This document shows, piece after piece, positions 1-9,335 of a stretch of 64,000 nucleotides of DNA (position 1 is its first letter; each line of letters begins with the position of its first letter). Position numbers and translations under genes: made by a program. The notes under the pieces were generated by a model. It was not told where the DNA came from, searched no databases, and was given only the letters and a program-made list of their open reading frames with translations. The stretch is from positions 620,001-684,000 of the forward strand of contig NZ_AP019655.1 of the NCBI RefSeq assembly GCF_009938205.1, in the 5' to 3' direction. Origin of the DNA: Vibrio panuliri (lineage in GTDB: Bacteria; Pseudomonadota; Gammaproteobacteria; Enterobacterales; Vibrionaceae).

Positions 1-31
1 GTTAGGCTAATCGGTTTTATAAGCAATGCGA

Positions 32-51
32 GTTCCCCTTTGCTGGGGGAC
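32..51. terminator. Short GC-rich hairpin at the left edge
   Basis: A 7-bp stem (GTTCCCC / GGGGGAC, one G:U pair) encloses the loop TTTGCT. It could be the terminator of a gene lying left of the window, or a leader structure of the LysR gene at 148. No T-run follows, so its role is uncertain. Confidence 0.35.
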
Positions 52-147
52 ACATAAGTTGCTAGATCAAATCTACGTTAACACTCTAAATCTTGCGTTT
101 TGAAGTCACTTTGGTATCTCTAGAACTTTGGTGAACATTGGAGCGTT

Positions 148-1053
148 ATGAAAAACACTGATCTCAACCTAGTGCCGATCTTTGTGGCTATTTTTGAGGA
201 GCAAAACCTTTCCAAAGCTGCGCTACGTTTGGATATAAGTCAGCCAGCGGTGAGTAAAGCACTTGCTCGCCTGAGAGATATTTACGATGAGCCATTGTTT
301 CATCGTTCGCCCAATGGGGTTGAACCAACGGCTTTCGCCAGCGACATCTACCCTGCAATGGTCGCGGCACTGAAAAACTTTACTTCCACGCTGTCTGCAT
401 CGAGAGACTTTGACCCTAGCATCGCGAATAAAACCTTTTCTATTGCTTGTGTTACTGTTGCCAGTTATCAGTTGATACCGCAATTATTTAAGCAAATTCG
501 TCAGATAGCGCCTCATATCAGCTTAGAAATTCACCCTTTGTTTACCGAGGACCATGAAAGTGATCTGAGATTACAGCGCTATGATCTTATCGTCGATATG
601 GCTCCGAGAGGACGTACAATGCTTAGGCATGAAACGATTTTCTCCGAGCGACTGATGGTTGTTTGCAGTGTTGACCACCCACGAATTAAGAACTCCATCA
701 CTGTTGAGCAGTTCCTAGCAGAACAGCATGTTGTAGTGTCACGCTGGCAAAGTCGTCAAAGTTTGTTGGACGAAGAGGACATTGCGGACTTAAATCGTCG
801 CGAGATAGTTTATCGGGCGCCAGGCGCTCTAGAGATGTTGCCAGTAATACGCGACAGTGAATTAATAGGCATGTTGCCTGAATCAACAATTAGAGCATTT
901 TCAGACTCTTACCAAATCAAAGGTGTTTCATTGCCATTCAAGGACAAAGTCTATGATTTGTGTTCGATTTGGCACCCAAGCAGAAGCAATGAAAGTGCAC
1001 ATATTTGGTTGAGAAAACAGTTAAAACTAGCCGCAAGTATCATGGAAAAATAA
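148..1053 (+). CDS. LysR-family transcriptional regulator
   Basis: Cytoplasmic DNA-binding regulator of 301 residues, the normal LysR length. The N-terminal winged helix-turn-helix is clear (residues about 5-65, with the typical LSKAALRLDISQPAVSKAL segment), followed by a LysR substrate-binding domain (about 90-295). The start is supported by GGAG seven bases upstream of the ATG. The gene converges on a ygiW-like gene at 1107 and shares the hairpin at 1058. The effector and targets cannot be read from sequence. Because no divergent partner lies inside the window, its usual target may sit to the left. Confidence 0.93.
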   Translation: MKNTDLNLVPIFVAIFEEQNLSKAALRLDISQPAVSKALARLRDIYDEPLFHRSPNGVEPTAFASDIYPAMVAALKNFTSTLSASRDFDPSIANKTFSIACVTVASYQLIPQLFKQIRQIAPHISLEIHPLFTEDHESDLRLQRYDLIVDMAPRGRTMLRHETIFSERLMVVCSVDHPRIKNSITVEQFLAEQHVVVSRWQSRQSLLDEEDIADLNRREIVYRAPGALEMLPVIRDSELIGMLPESTIRAFSDSYQIKGVSLPFKDKVYDLCSIWHPSRSNESAHIWLRKQLKLAASIMEK

Positions 1054-1057
1054 AAAA

Positions 1058-1077
1058 GCCACCTGTGTTCAGGTGGC
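1058..1077 (-). terminator. Rho-independent terminator between convergent genes
   Basis: Perfect 8-bp stem GCCACCTG/CAGGTGGC with loop TGTT. The A-run on its left becomes a T-run on the minus strand, so it mainly ends the ygiW-like transcript and also blocks read-through from the LysR gene. Confidence 0.85.
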
Positions 1078-1106
1078 TTAACTGCGCAAAAACTAAGGTT
1101 ACACGC

Positions 1107-1448
1107 TTAAATTTTCTTTACTGAATCGACATCAATTGATGGTGTCGTCCATTCGCTGTCTACTTCACCACGAATAACGACGCGGTCAGTTGGCGTCACA
1201 TCAACACCCATCCAATCTTCATCATCGATTTCAATTTGAATTGAGCCTGTGTCATCTTTGAATAGATAGGTTTCATTACCCAAAGATTCAACAATATTAC
1301 CAGTTAGGATCACAAAACTATCATTTGCCGCTTCATTTGCTGATGCGACCGTATTGATAGAGTTGGTCTCTGGACCGTTGAATGCTGCAAAAGCAGGGGC
1401 GTTTACGAATGAGCAAGCGACTAAAAGGGCTAGGATTGTTTTTTTCAT
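1107..1448 (-). CDS. YgiW/YdeI-family periplasmic OB-fold stress protein
   Basis: Small exported protein of about 113 residues with a clear signal peptide (MKKTILALLVACSFVNAPA, cut near AFA). The mature part matches the bacterial OB-fold (BOF) family: a VILTGNIVESLGNETYLFKD strand pair, the acidic QIEIDDEDW stretch and a RVVIRGEVDSEW strand. Members such as YgiW and YdeI are periplasmic proteins linked to stress tolerance. The start at 1448 is chosen because it begins the signal peptide; an upstream in-frame ATG at 1490 would add a non-signal extension. It stands alone between two terminators. Confidence 0.88.
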   Translation of the reverse strand: MKKTILALLVACSFVNAPAFAAFNGPETNSINTVASANEAANDSFVILTGNIVESLGNETYLFKDDTGSIQIEIDDEDWMGVDVTPTDRVVIRGEVDSEWTTPSIDVDSVKKI

Positions 1449-1529
1449 TTTTTGTATCCACTTAAAGCAATGAAATTCATTGAACTTCATTGTACATCAG
1501 AAATGTGAAGTCGCACTGCAAAACAATAA

Positions 1530-1553
1530 AACTCCCCGATAAATCAGGGAGTT
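1530..1553 (-). terminator. Rho-independent terminator of the HAD phosphatase gene
   Basis: Stem AACTCCC/GGGAGTT, extended by GAT/ATC around the loop. On the minus strand it is followed by a T-rich stretch. It sits just after the stop of the gene ending at 1577. Confidence 0.75.
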
Positions 1554-1576
1554 CCTCTTGTAATTATTAATTTACA

Positions 1577-2557
1577 TTAGTAGACGGTGCACCACTCATT
1601 TTTCATGTCGATTAGGTGCCAGTTGTCACGTTGATTAGCTTCATCCATGGCTTTGTCTAGGTGACCAACACTCGATTTTCTGTCGTACTGCCACTCTCGC
1701 TCTGCATCGGTGTGATGGACTATCATCGCCATTGAATTTGGCTGGCTTGTTGCCCATTGCATCATCGCGTGGTCACCATCAGAGTTGCCAACGGCAAGGA
1801 CTGGTTTTTTCCCGATGATATGTTGGATGTTTTCAACCTTGCCTGCTTTGTCGTCGATGGTAAGAATCTCACCCAGCTTAACAACCTGTGGCTCGCCGCC
1901 GTTGTAATTGTATTGGTATTTAAGTGCGCTACCGATAATTTGTTCTTGAGGGATATTGTATATCTCTGGAGCCCAAGTTCGCATAAAGTCGACACCACCA
2001 CCAGAAACAATATAGGTTTTGAAACCGTGTTGCTGCAGGTAGTTAAGCATTTCTTTCATGGGCAGGTAGGTGAGGTCGGTATAAGCTTTTTGGAAACGTG
2101 GATCCTTAGCCGTCTCAAGCCAGCTTGCAACGCTTTGCTGATACTCTTCCACTGTCATCCCACTGTGTGTCGCAGTGACAATCTCAAGTAATGCTTCTTC
2201 ACCACCCGCGAGGACGCTCTCTATATCATTATCTAACACGAACTTAAATGGGGCTTGGGTTTGCCACTCTGGGTGATCGACAGCCATTTTTTTTACTTGG
2301 TCAAACGCATAGACGAGCTGAAAATAGTAGGGCTTCTCTGACCAGAGTGTACCGTCATTATCAAACACAGCAATGCGGTCTTGAGTTGGTACGTAATGGC
2401 TACTTTGGCTGTCTACTGATCGCTCGACAAACGTAACCAAAGCGTTTTTACTCGCGCCATCTTTCCAAGAAGGCAGTAAGTTGGGATCGCAGTCAGCAGC
2501 GAATGTTGCGAAAGAAAGTGTTGATAGAATTGCTAGAGTACAGATGTTTTTTTTCAT
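1577..2557 (-). CDS. Secreted HAD-superfamily phosphatase-like protein
   Basis: Exported protein of about 326 residues with a signal peptide (MKKNICTLAILSTLSFATFA). HAD motifs are all visible: motif I FDNDGT (about residue 65-70; the two Asp are nucleophile and acid/base), motif II VSGGG, and motif III/IV GNSDGD near the C-terminus. HAD enzymes of this type remove phosphate from small molecules or proteins in the periplasm; the substrate here is unknown. The start at 2557 begins the signal peptide; the longer reading from 2605 adds a non-signal prefix. It lies downstream of the FGE-like lipoprotein gene on the same strand (121-bp gap), suggesting a linked function. Confidence 0.85.
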   Translation of the reverse strand: MKKNICTLAILSTLSFATFAADCDPNLLPSWKDGASKNALVTFVERSVDSQSSHYVPTQDRIAVFDNDGTLWSEKPYYFQLVYAFDQVKKMAVDHPEWQTQAPFKFVLDNDIESVLAGGEEALLEIVTATHSGMTVEEYQQSVASWLETAKDPRFQKAYTDLTYLPMKEMLNYLQQHGFKTYIVSGGGVDFMRTWAPEIYNIPQEQIIGSALKYQYNYNGGEPQVVKLGEILTIDDKAGKVENIQHIIGKKPVLAVGNSDGDHAMMQWATSQPNSMAMIVHHTDAEREWQYDRKSSVGHLDKAMDEANQRDNWHLIDMKNEWCTVY

Positions 2558-2677
2558 AATAATTGTTACCCAATAGAAATGTATTGTTGGAACACATTTG
2601 ATCATGTACTGCGCGGGATAAGTTTACCCATACCAATGACGAGTGAATGACGTTGTCATGGGATTCGGGCGCCAAAA

Positions 2678-3463
2678 TCAAAGATCTTTGGCTAAACGTA
2701 ATCCCATGTCAGACATAATTATAGATTGACTGGCAAAGTCGCGACGATAATTTTGTGACTGCTCTGCGTCATAAGCAAAACTTCCGCCTCGCACTGACTT
2801 GTGTGCCAATCCAGAATCGCTATCTTGTTGATTATTTGGATTTTCTGTCGGTCCCCAGCGATAGAAAGTATCGTCATAGGCATCAATCACGAACTCACCC
2901 ACATTGCCTGTCATATCGTATAGCCCGAGTTCATTTGGCTTTTTCATGCCAACAGGATGTGCTCGGTTGTTGGCGTTATCTGCATACCACGCGACCTCGG
3001 CAATATCGTTTGAACCAGCGTATTTGTACCCAAGGCTCTGATTGCCTCCTTGAGCTGCAAACTCCCACTCAGCCTCAGTAGGAAGACGATAGTTTTCGCC
3101 AGTCAACAGGTTAAGTCTTTCTATAAAGTAGTTTGCTTGTTGCCAACTGAGATTATTAACAGGGATGTGTTCTCCCGGGAAATAGCTCATTGATGAACCC
3201 ATTACCGAATCAAACAGCGCTTGTGTCACCTCAAATTTTGATAGATAGAAACTTGTAACGGAAACCTCACGAGTAGGCTTTTCTGCTTTGTTAGCAGTGG
3301 TGAGATTTGAACCCATCGTAAAGCTTCCGCCTTCGATCAGTACCATATCGTGATTGATTTTCTCTGCGGTAGGGTGTGGGGCTTGCGCGCTGCACCCGGC
3401 CAGTGCCAACCCTAGTGGCAATAACAAAATAAGAGATCGAGGCTTAAGTGGTTTGGCATTCAT
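2678..3463 (-). CDS. FGE-sulfatase (SUMF1)-fold lipoprotein lacking catalytic cysteines
   Basis: About 261 residues. The N-terminus carries a lipobox (LALAGC), so it should be a lipid-anchored periplasmic or outer-membrane protein. The rest is a formylglycine-generating-enzyme fold: VLIEGGSFTMGS, YRLPTEAEWEFAAQGG, GLYDMTGNVGEF and the SVRGGSF motif near the C-terminus. True FGE enzymes use two cysteines just after the RGGS motif; here the mature protein has no cysteine apart from the lipobox one, and the usual Trp residues of TGNVWEW are replaced. It is therefore unlikely to make formylglycine itself. The start at 3463 follows a GGGAG ribosome site. It is divergent from the radical-SAM maturase at 3630. 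Confidence 0.88.
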   Translation of the reverse strand: MNAKPLKPRSLILLLPLGLALAGCSAQAPHPTAEKINHDMVLIEGGSFTMGSNLTTANKAEKPTREVSVTSFYLSKFEVTQALFDSVMGSSMSYFPGEHIPVNNLSWQQANYFIERLNLLTGENYRLPTEAEWEFAAQGGNQSLGYKYAGSNDIAEVAWYADNANNRAHPVGMKKPNELGLYDMTGNVGEFVIDAYDDTFYRWGPTENPNNQQDSDSGLAHKSVRGGSFAYDAEQSQNYRRDFASQSIIMSDMGLRLAKDL

Positions 3464-3629
3464 CTGTCGTTGCTCCCCATTTGTTGGAGAGTTAAGACTA
3501 GCAATAAACGGCATGAAAAAAGGTTATAAGCAGTATAACAAGCGCTTTAACCCTAGGAGATTTAAGATGTTGATATCGAGGCGTGATTGAAAAACTCACG
3601 CTTGGCTCAGCACAACTCTTAGGTGATTT

Positions 3630-4964
3630 ATGCATATTACTCAAGGTCCACAGTTTAACGGTAAAGCGTCTAAAAGATTACATGTTATGGCCAAGCCGAT
3701 TGGTGCGGCATGCAATATCGACTGTACCTATTGCTATTACCTCAGTAAGCAAGATCTACTTGAGTATAAGAAAGGCTGCTCGCCAGTCATGAGTGATGAA
3801 ACACTTGAGACCTATATTCGACAATATATTGCAGGGCAAAATACGGCTGAAATTGTTTTTTCATGGCAAGGTGGAGAGCCAACCATGTTAGGTGTCGATT
3901 ACTTTCGCCGCGTAGTAGAGCTACAAAAAAAATACCAACCGAAAGGGGTGACGATCGCCAATGACCTACAAACTAATGGGACGTTGCTCAATGATGAATG
4001 GTGCCAGTTTTTAAAACAACATAACTTCTTGGTGGGTTTGAGTATTGATGGTCCCGAGATGTTGCACAATGCCTATCGAACCAATAAGGCAGGGCGAGGC
4101 ACTTTTAAACAAGTGATGAAAGCGGTTGAATTGTTGCATAAACATCAGGTGAACTTTGCGACGTTGACTTGCGTTAATAACCTGACCAGTTGCAATGCGT
4201 TGGAGGTCTACCGTTTCTTAAGGGATGAGGTTCGGTCACCGCAAATGCAGTTTATTCCTATTGTTGAGCAAAAAAGTTTCCGTACCACTGCACCGCAAAC
4301 TTGGTTGCCTCAAGAGCAACTTAAACAAGGTGATAAACGTCTGATTCCTGGCAATAAAGAGTCAATTGTTGAGCCTTGGTGTGTATCTGACCAAGCGTGG
4401 GGTAACTTCCTAATTACTATTTTTGATGAATGGCTTGCCAATGACATAGGTAAGGTATTTGTACAGTACTTCGAAGCGTGTGTTGAGCGTTGGATGGGGC
4501 GGAAAAATCCACTTTGTACGTTGAATGAAATCTGCGGCAAAGGGATGGCAATGGAGCCAAATGGTGATGTCTACACTTGTGACCATTATGTATACCCAGA
4601 ATACAAAACAGGCAATATTCACCAGCAACAATTGGAAAGCATGGCATACAGTCCAGCGCAACAAGCGTTCGGTTATGGCAAAACGCGCAACTTAACCGAG
4701 CAGTGTCGCGGATGTGATTATCAATTTGCCTGCTATGGTGAATGTCCTAAGAATCGATTTATTCGCACGCAAGCTGGTGAGCCGGGTTTGAACTACCTCT
4801 GTGCTGGCTGGCACAAGTTCTTTGCCCATGCTGATCGCTCAATCGCCTATATTCTGCGTGCTACTGGAAATCCTGTTGCATTTGGGCGCTACAGTGATAG
4901 CGCTCTGCAACAAGCCCAACAGCAAAAGAGTGTAAAGTCCGCAAAGTTTGAGATGCGATTCTAG
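3630..4964 (+). CDS. Anaerobic sulfatase-maturating radical SAM enzyme
   Basis: Cytoplasmic radical S-adenosylmethionine protein of 444 residues. The CX3CX2C cluster is at C28, C32 and C35 (CNIDCTYC). A C-terminal SPASM domain supplies further iron-sulfur ligands (CGKGMAMEPNGDVYTCDHY and CRGCDYQFACYGECPKNR). This pattern is that of anSME enzymes, which oxidise a Cys or Ser of a sulfatase to formylglycine without oxygen. No sulfatase gene is in the window, so its substrate must lie elsewhere or be another protein. The next gene at 4978 is 13 bp away and probably co-transcribed. Confidence 0.92.
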   Translation: MHITQGPQFNGKASKRLHVMAKPIGAACNIDCTYCYYLSKQDLLEYKKGCSPVMSDETLETYIRQYIAGQNTAEIVFSWQGGEPTMLGVDYFRRVVELQKKYQPKGVTIANDLQTNGTLLNDEWCQFLKQHNFLVGLSIDGPEMLHNAYRTNKAGRGTFKQVMKAVELLHKHQVNFATLTCVNNLTSCNALEVYRFLRDEVRSPQMQFIPIVEQKSFRTTAPQTWLPQEQLKQGDKRLIPGNKESIVEPWCVSDQAWGNFLITIFDEWLANDIGKVFVQYFEACVERWMGRKNPLCTLNEICGKGMAMEPNGDVYTCDHYVYPEYKTGNIHQQQLESMAYSPAQQAFGYGKTRNLTEQCRGCDYQFACYGECPKNRFIRTQAGEPGLNYLCAGWHKFFAHADRSIAYILRATGNPVAFGRYSDSALQQAQQQKSVKSAKFEMRF

Positions 4965-4977
4965 GAGGCCAATTTTG

Positions 4978-6012
4978 ATGAAGTTTACCGTATTGAAATC
5001 GTCGTTAGTGGCTCTGGCTATGATTTGCGCTCAGCCAAGTTTTGCCAGTCAAAGTGCGCTTATCCAGCAGAAGCCTCAGAGCAGTGAACAAGAGGTTCAT
5101 TCTGCGGAGCAACGTATTGCTCAACTGTCTTACCAAGCTCAGGATACGAGTCTTGAGAGTGAAGTTAGAGTACAGGCGCTGCAACAACTCGCTCGTTATC
5201 CAAGTCAGAATGCATTGGTGGCAGTGGCGCGGGCTACAAAAGACGATGATGATTTAGTTAGAGAAGCTGCTGCGATTGCTGCTCAGCCGTATAGCATTGA
5301 GTATCGTTGGCGTCTATTGTCGCCGCTAATTGATGATCAAATAAAGTCAGTGAGAATGGCCGTCGCAGCAAATCTTGTGCGTGATTATTCAACGCTTGAT
5401 ACTGACCAACAGAAGAGATTAACAACCAGCGTAACAGAGTTGATTGACTACTTAGACGATAAGAAGGATACCCAGTCAAGGTTGCTGTTAGCGGATGTCT
5501 ATCGATGGTTTGGCAAATGGCAACAAGCGGATGTTATCTACCAAGCATTGTTGGCGAATCATCCAGATAATGTTCAAGTGTGGTTAAGCTTGGCGGATAA
5601 CTACCGTGCCCAAGGTCATGATAAAGCCGCGCTTGAGACACTTAATGGAGCCATTGAGCGTCATCAGAAAAATGCTGCGCTGCATTACTCCAAAGCATTA
5701 ACTTTAGTTCGCTTGGAACAATCCGAGCAAGCAGCAGATGAGATGAAACAGGCAGCAGAACTTGCGCAAGACAACAGCTATTACTGGTATTTAAACGGTG
5801 TGCTCCAAGAGCCAATGGATGTTGCACATGCGACTCGTTCATTTGAAAAGGCGTATTTGATTTCAGGTGCCCCTGAACAGCTCTATGCTTTGTGTGATAT
5901 CTATGTGCGTCATAACCACGACAAGAGCCAACAGTGTTTAGCTGAACTAGAAACCATTGCACCTGCCTATGTGATTGAGCAGCTAAACCGTCAATCACAG
6001 CATGCGGGCTAA
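4978..6012 (+). CDS. Exported HEAT/TPR-repeat protein
   Basis: About 344 residues. A signal peptide (MKFTVLKSSLVALAMICAQPSFA) is followed by HEAT-like helices (residues about 60-150, with repeated VRVQALQQLARYP and VRMAVAANLVR type segments) and then TPR helices (about 170-335, for example NVQVWLSLADNYRAQGHDKAAL). Such repeat solenoids act as protein-binding scaffolds. The ATG at 4978 is preceded by AGGAGG, the consensus ribosome site, which decides against the upstream start at 4948. It follows the sulfatase maturase by 13 bp, so the two probably form one operon and may act together on a secreted client. Confidence 0.85.
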   Translation: MKFTVLKSSLVALAMICAQPSFASQSALIQQKPQSSEQEVHSAEQRIAQLSYQAQDTSLESEVRVQALQQLARYPSQNALVAVARATKDDDDLVREAAAIAAQPYSIEYRWRLLSPLIDDQIKSVRMAVAANLVRDYSTLDTDQQKRLTTSVTELIDYLDDKKDTQSRLLLADVYRWFGKWQQADVIYQALLANHPDNVQVWLSLADNYRAQGHDKAALETLNGAIERHQKNAALHYSKALTLVRLEQSEQAADEMKQAAELAQDNSYYWYLNGVLQEPMDVAHATRSFEKAYLISGAPEQLYALCDIYVRHNHDKSQQCLAELETIAPAYVIEQLNRQSQHAG

Positions 6013-6021
6013 ACGTGTACG

Positions 6022-7653
6022 TTAAGTATCAGATGGGTTGATGAGACTTTCGACGTAGCAAACAGAAAAAGGAACGCCTAGGCGATTAAACTGCTTGATC
6101 CAGCGCAGCTGGTTATCTTGCAGTTTATCGCCAGGGCCTTTGACTTCGATCCACTGAAACTCTCCATCCTTAAAAGCGATCAGGTCAGGTAAACCATTGC
6201 GATAAAGCTTCAAATCACTCAGTTGAACTCGGAGTAGGGCTTCCAACATACAGGAAGGAATTGATTTTAACGCCTGTTTAAGTAGTGGTTCGGGTAAGTG
6301 CGTCCAATTCACAAACGGATTACTAATACCAAACTTAACCTTATGATTATCGATGATAAATTGACAGTTTCCGTTAGCGATATCCTTGAGTCGTAGCTCT
6401 ATCAGTTTGTGCCGTTTGGCGTAGAATTCTGCGTGGTACAAGTCGAGCGGTTTAAATTGATATGCATTAATAAATGCCCCCTCGACCGGGGCAAATACCG
6501 CTTCCCATAGGGCCAAACCTAATAGGCCGTTGAGTAGTGTATTCTCGCTAAAGTAAACCTGCCATCCTAATGTCTCATAATGATCTTTGACCGCTAATTC
6601 TACCCGCTGCTGAGTTAAGTCTAGTGTGAGATGGTGTTGATTGTGCGGTGGCTTGGTTGATCGACTAACCTTTTGACCTTGTTTGCGTTGTAGACGTTGC
6701 TGAAGTTTTTGACCAATTTCTAACTCAGAGAGGTTGTAAGGTTGGGTTAGAATTAATGTGACGCTGTCACTAAAGCGTTTATCATCGTTTAACTTGTCAA
6801 AGATACGAGCTTGCCGTTCCCGAGATGGTGGCAAAGAAGTTTGCGCGTATAAACTAAGAGCTGTTTGGTAATCTTCTAGGCGTTCGAAATCACGGGCGAT
6901 ATCGTTGATAAGATGTTGCCGCTTTCTCTCAACATAGTCATGGTCTATTGGTTGTGGAAGGGCGGCCGAGAGATCCTTAAGCGATTCAAGTTGCTTTCTA
7001 TCACAAGTCCAATATTGCTCGCTAAGTTTGCCTAGTGCGATTAACTGCTCAACTTGACTGCGATGGGAGAAAAAGCGTCTTTCTTTACTTAGTTGATAAT
7101 CTTCAAACGTATTTAAGCCAAGATCACTTAGGACAAATTGTGTCAAATCTTGATGGGTATTGGCAAAGAACAACGTCAAGAGAAAATCGATGATATCGGC
7201 ATAGCACAAATCGATTACGTCAAACTGCAGTTGGTCAAAGTGAACAAATGGAACATCTTTCAGCAATGCGACCATTTGTGGCTTATTGAGAGATTTTGCT
7301 ATCTCAGGAAACAGGGTAGATAGTTCCGTTTTGGTTAGCAGAGATTGTGCAAGTTGCTGCTCGGTAATCGGGGAGTTGAGAGTAATAAAGTCATTGGCCG
7401 CTAATTGCGATAACGCGGCTGGAATCGATGGAATTTCAGCATAGCTCAACTTGTCGCTGCGAAAATAGTGACCTTTTCGACTATATAAGCGGACTAACAA
7501 GCATTGGCTCTGCTTGTCTAATTGACGAAATCGGGCAATCCAATCGAGCTCAACCTGCGCGAGAAAGTCTTGATACCATTTTAAGGCGTGTTCCATCAAG
7601 CGACTGAAGTTATCGAGATAGTAATCCTCTGCAAGTTGGATTTCTGGTTTCAT
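6022..7653 (-). CDS. VRR-NUC (FAN1-type) nuclease
   Basis: 543-residue protein. The C-terminal part is a VRR-NUC PD-(D/E)XK nuclease domain: GLPDLIAFKDGEFQWIEVKG followed by GDKLQDNQLRWI, giving the D...EVK...Q catalytic set near residues 490-515. The N-terminal 350 residues are helical with no clear domain, as in bacterial FAN1-like proteins, structure-specific 5' flap nucleases thought to act on interstrand cross-links. Convergent with the HEAT/TPR gene, with only 9 bp between stops. The Shine-Dalgarno region is weak. Confidence 0.87.
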   Translation of the reverse strand: MKPEIQLAEDYYLDNFSRLMEHALKWYQDFLAQVELDWIARFRQLDKQSQCLLVRLYSRKGHYFRSDKLSYAEIPSIPAALSQLAANDFITLNSPITEQQLAQSLLTKTELSTLFPEIAKSLNKPQMVALLKDVPFVHFDQLQFDVIDLCYADIIDFLLTLFFANTHQDLTQFVLSDLGLNTFEDYQLSKERRFFSHRSQVEQLIALGKLSEQYWTCDRKQLESLKDLSAALPQPIDHDYVERKRQHLINDIARDFERLEDYQTALSLYAQTSLPPSRERQARIFDKLNDDKRFSDSVTLILTQPYNLSELEIGQKLQQRLQRKQGQKVSRSTKPPHNQHHLTLDLTQQRVELAVKDHYETLGWQVYFSENTLLNGLLGLALWEAVFAPVEGAFINAYQFKPLDLYHAEFYAKRHKLIELRLKDIANGNCQFIIDNHKVKFGISNPFVNWTHLPEPLLKQALKSIPSCMLEALLRVQLSDLKLYRNGLPDLIAFKDGEFQWIEVKGPGDKLQDNQLRWIKQFNRLGVPFSVCYVESLINPSDT

Positions 7654-7668
7654 ATTACGTTCATAAAA

Positions 7669-7695
7669 AAAGGCTTACCTATAGGGTAAGCCTTT
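7669..7695 (-). terminator. Rho-independent terminator of the MFS gene
   Basis: An 11-bp perfect stem (AAAGGCTTACC/GGTAAGCCTTT) with a 5-base loop, flanked by an A-run left and TTTT right, so it can work both ways. It ends the OFA transporter transcript before the nuclease gene. Confidence 0.85.
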
Positions 7696-7714
7696 TAACA
7701 ACTAATTCAAACGA

Positions 7715-8947
7715 TTAAGCGTTTTTTAACTCTGCGACTTTCGCTTCTGAAAGAGGCTTGGTGATAAACGCCAGCACAATACATACTGCCATCATTACTG
7801 CAGAGATTGTGTAAGCAAGGCTGTAACCTTCGCCATTTGTCATCGAGAAACCAACGACTGCAGCGCCGATAGCACCACCGATGCCCCATGCAGTGTAAAG
7901 CACACCGTAGTTTGTGCCGTAGTTTTTCAAGCCGTAGAACTCAGCAGTAAGTGTTGGGAATACTGCGAGCAGTGTACCGTAACCAATAGCAGCAATCGCT
8001 GTACCGATGATCAAGGTTACTTCTGACTTAAACGTCGCAAATAGAACCATGTTGATGCCTTGCAGCACGAATGCGATAAGTAGTGTGCGAACGCCACCGA
8101 TCTTATCAGCAAGCATACCTGCTGCAACACGACCGCCAGAGTTAAATACAGCTAGAATCGATGCTAGGTAAACCGCGTTCGGCAAGTTAGCTTGCACGCT
8201 AGCGATTGTAGTGATGTTACCGATGATCATTAGACCAACAGAAGCGGCAAATGCGTACATGATCCACAATGAGTAGAACTGAGGCGTTTTAAGCATAGCT
8301 TTCCAGCTCAAGTCTTCAGACTTGCTGGCTGCTTTAGGCGCTGCGCCTGCTTTTACTACTGGCTCAACTGGAGTGTAGCCTGCAGGTGGGTTATTGATTG
8401 TTGCAGCCAGTGGCACTGCGATAGCCAGAATACCGACACCTAGAACCATAAAGCTAGTTTGGATGCCCATGCTTTCAATAAGCGCAGAGGTAACCGGAGC
8501 AAGGTAGATAGCCGCTAGACCAAAGCCTGCCGCAATAATACCGTTAACCATGCCTTTCTTCGATGAGTGGAACCACTTCATTGCAGAAGGTGCTAAACAT
8601 GCGTAACCGAAACCGATACCAGCGCCTGTGATAACACCGAAAGTGATGTTTAGCATCATTGGCGAGTTAACAAAACCAGACGCGATCATGCCTAGGCCCG
8701 TAAGGATTGTTCCTAGGATAAGGATCATACGAGGACCCATACGGTCTTGAAGGATACCTGCAACTAAAAGACAGATAGAGAAAGTGATTGTTGCAGTCGC
8801 GTAAGGTGCAGACGCTTCCGCTGCACTCCAACCAGCCTCGGTCACCAAAGCTTTGTTAAATACACTCCAAGCATACAGGATGCCAAGACAAAGGTTGATA
8901 CAGAATCCCGCTAGCAGGATGCGCATAGCTTTATCAATCTTGCTCAT
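7715..8947 (-). CDS. MFS transporter, OFA (oxalate/formate antiporter) family
   Basis: Inner-membrane carrier of 410 residues with about 12 hydrophobic helices. The N-terminus (GFCINLCLGILYAWSVF) and the GWSAAEASAPY and DRMGPRMIL segments are those of the OFA family of major facilitator carriers, which exchange small carboxylates; YhjX of E. coli is a relative. A central hydrophilic linker (about residues 195-220) separates the two six-helix halves. Single gene unit with its own terminator. The substrate cannot be told from sequence. Confidence 0.9.
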   Translation of the reverse strand: MSKIDKAMRILLAGFCINLCLGILYAWSVFNKALVTEAGWSAAEASAPYATATITFSICLLVAGILQDRMGPRMILILGTILTGLGMIASGFVNSPMMLNITFGVITGAGIGFGYACLAPSAMKWFHSSKKGMVNGIIAAGFGLAAIYLAPVTSALIESMGIQTSFMVLGVGILAIAVPLAATINNPPAGYTPVEPVVKAGAAPKAASKSEDLSWKAMLKTPQFYSLWIMYAFAASVGLMIIGNITTIASVQANLPNAVYLASILAVFNSGGRVAAGMLADKIGGVRTLLIAFVLQGINMVLFATFKSEVTLIIGTAIAAIGYGTLLAVFPTLTAEFYGLKNYGTNYGVLYTAWGIGGAIGAAVVGFSMTNGEGYSLAYTISAVMMAVCIVLAFITKPLSEAKVAELKNA

Positions 8948-9335
8948 TTTATTTCTCAGTTTTCCTCAGTTTAGAGGATGGTTTAACACACGATATATTC
9001 AAAATATGTTTGCGTTTATCGACATAAAGCGCAATGGGCGCGAATTATAACCAAATAAACTGTGATTGGAATCTCTTTTTTAAAATGATTTTGTAAAAAA
9101 CGACAGTTGCTAAACGTTTGCTCAAAGCGAGGAAATCAACCAGATAATTTTTGACGCCTTCTAGGCGGATTTCAGTACACAAAACAACGACTTTTGATTG
9201 CTTTTCTGCTTAAAAATTGAGCGAGTCAAATTTTTTGGTCAGAAAGTGGTGAGTTTTATGTCAATACAGGCTGTAGGTGATTCCCTTAATAATGCACACA
9301 AGGTAGCATGCCGCAAATTTTCTGAGGTGGTAAAA
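8948..9335. other. Divergent intergenic region, 388 bp
   Basis: Region between the OFA transporter and the DUF3332 gene. It must hold the promoters of both. An open frame runs from 9198 into the lipoprotein gene but has no codon or signal-peptide support before 9336. No RNA gene or strong palindrome was seen. Confidence 0.5.

Noticed and set aside
1757..2191. 144-codon plus-strand open frame
   Set aside because: It is the antisense shadow of the HAD phosphatase gene, which has a signal peptide and all HAD motifs.
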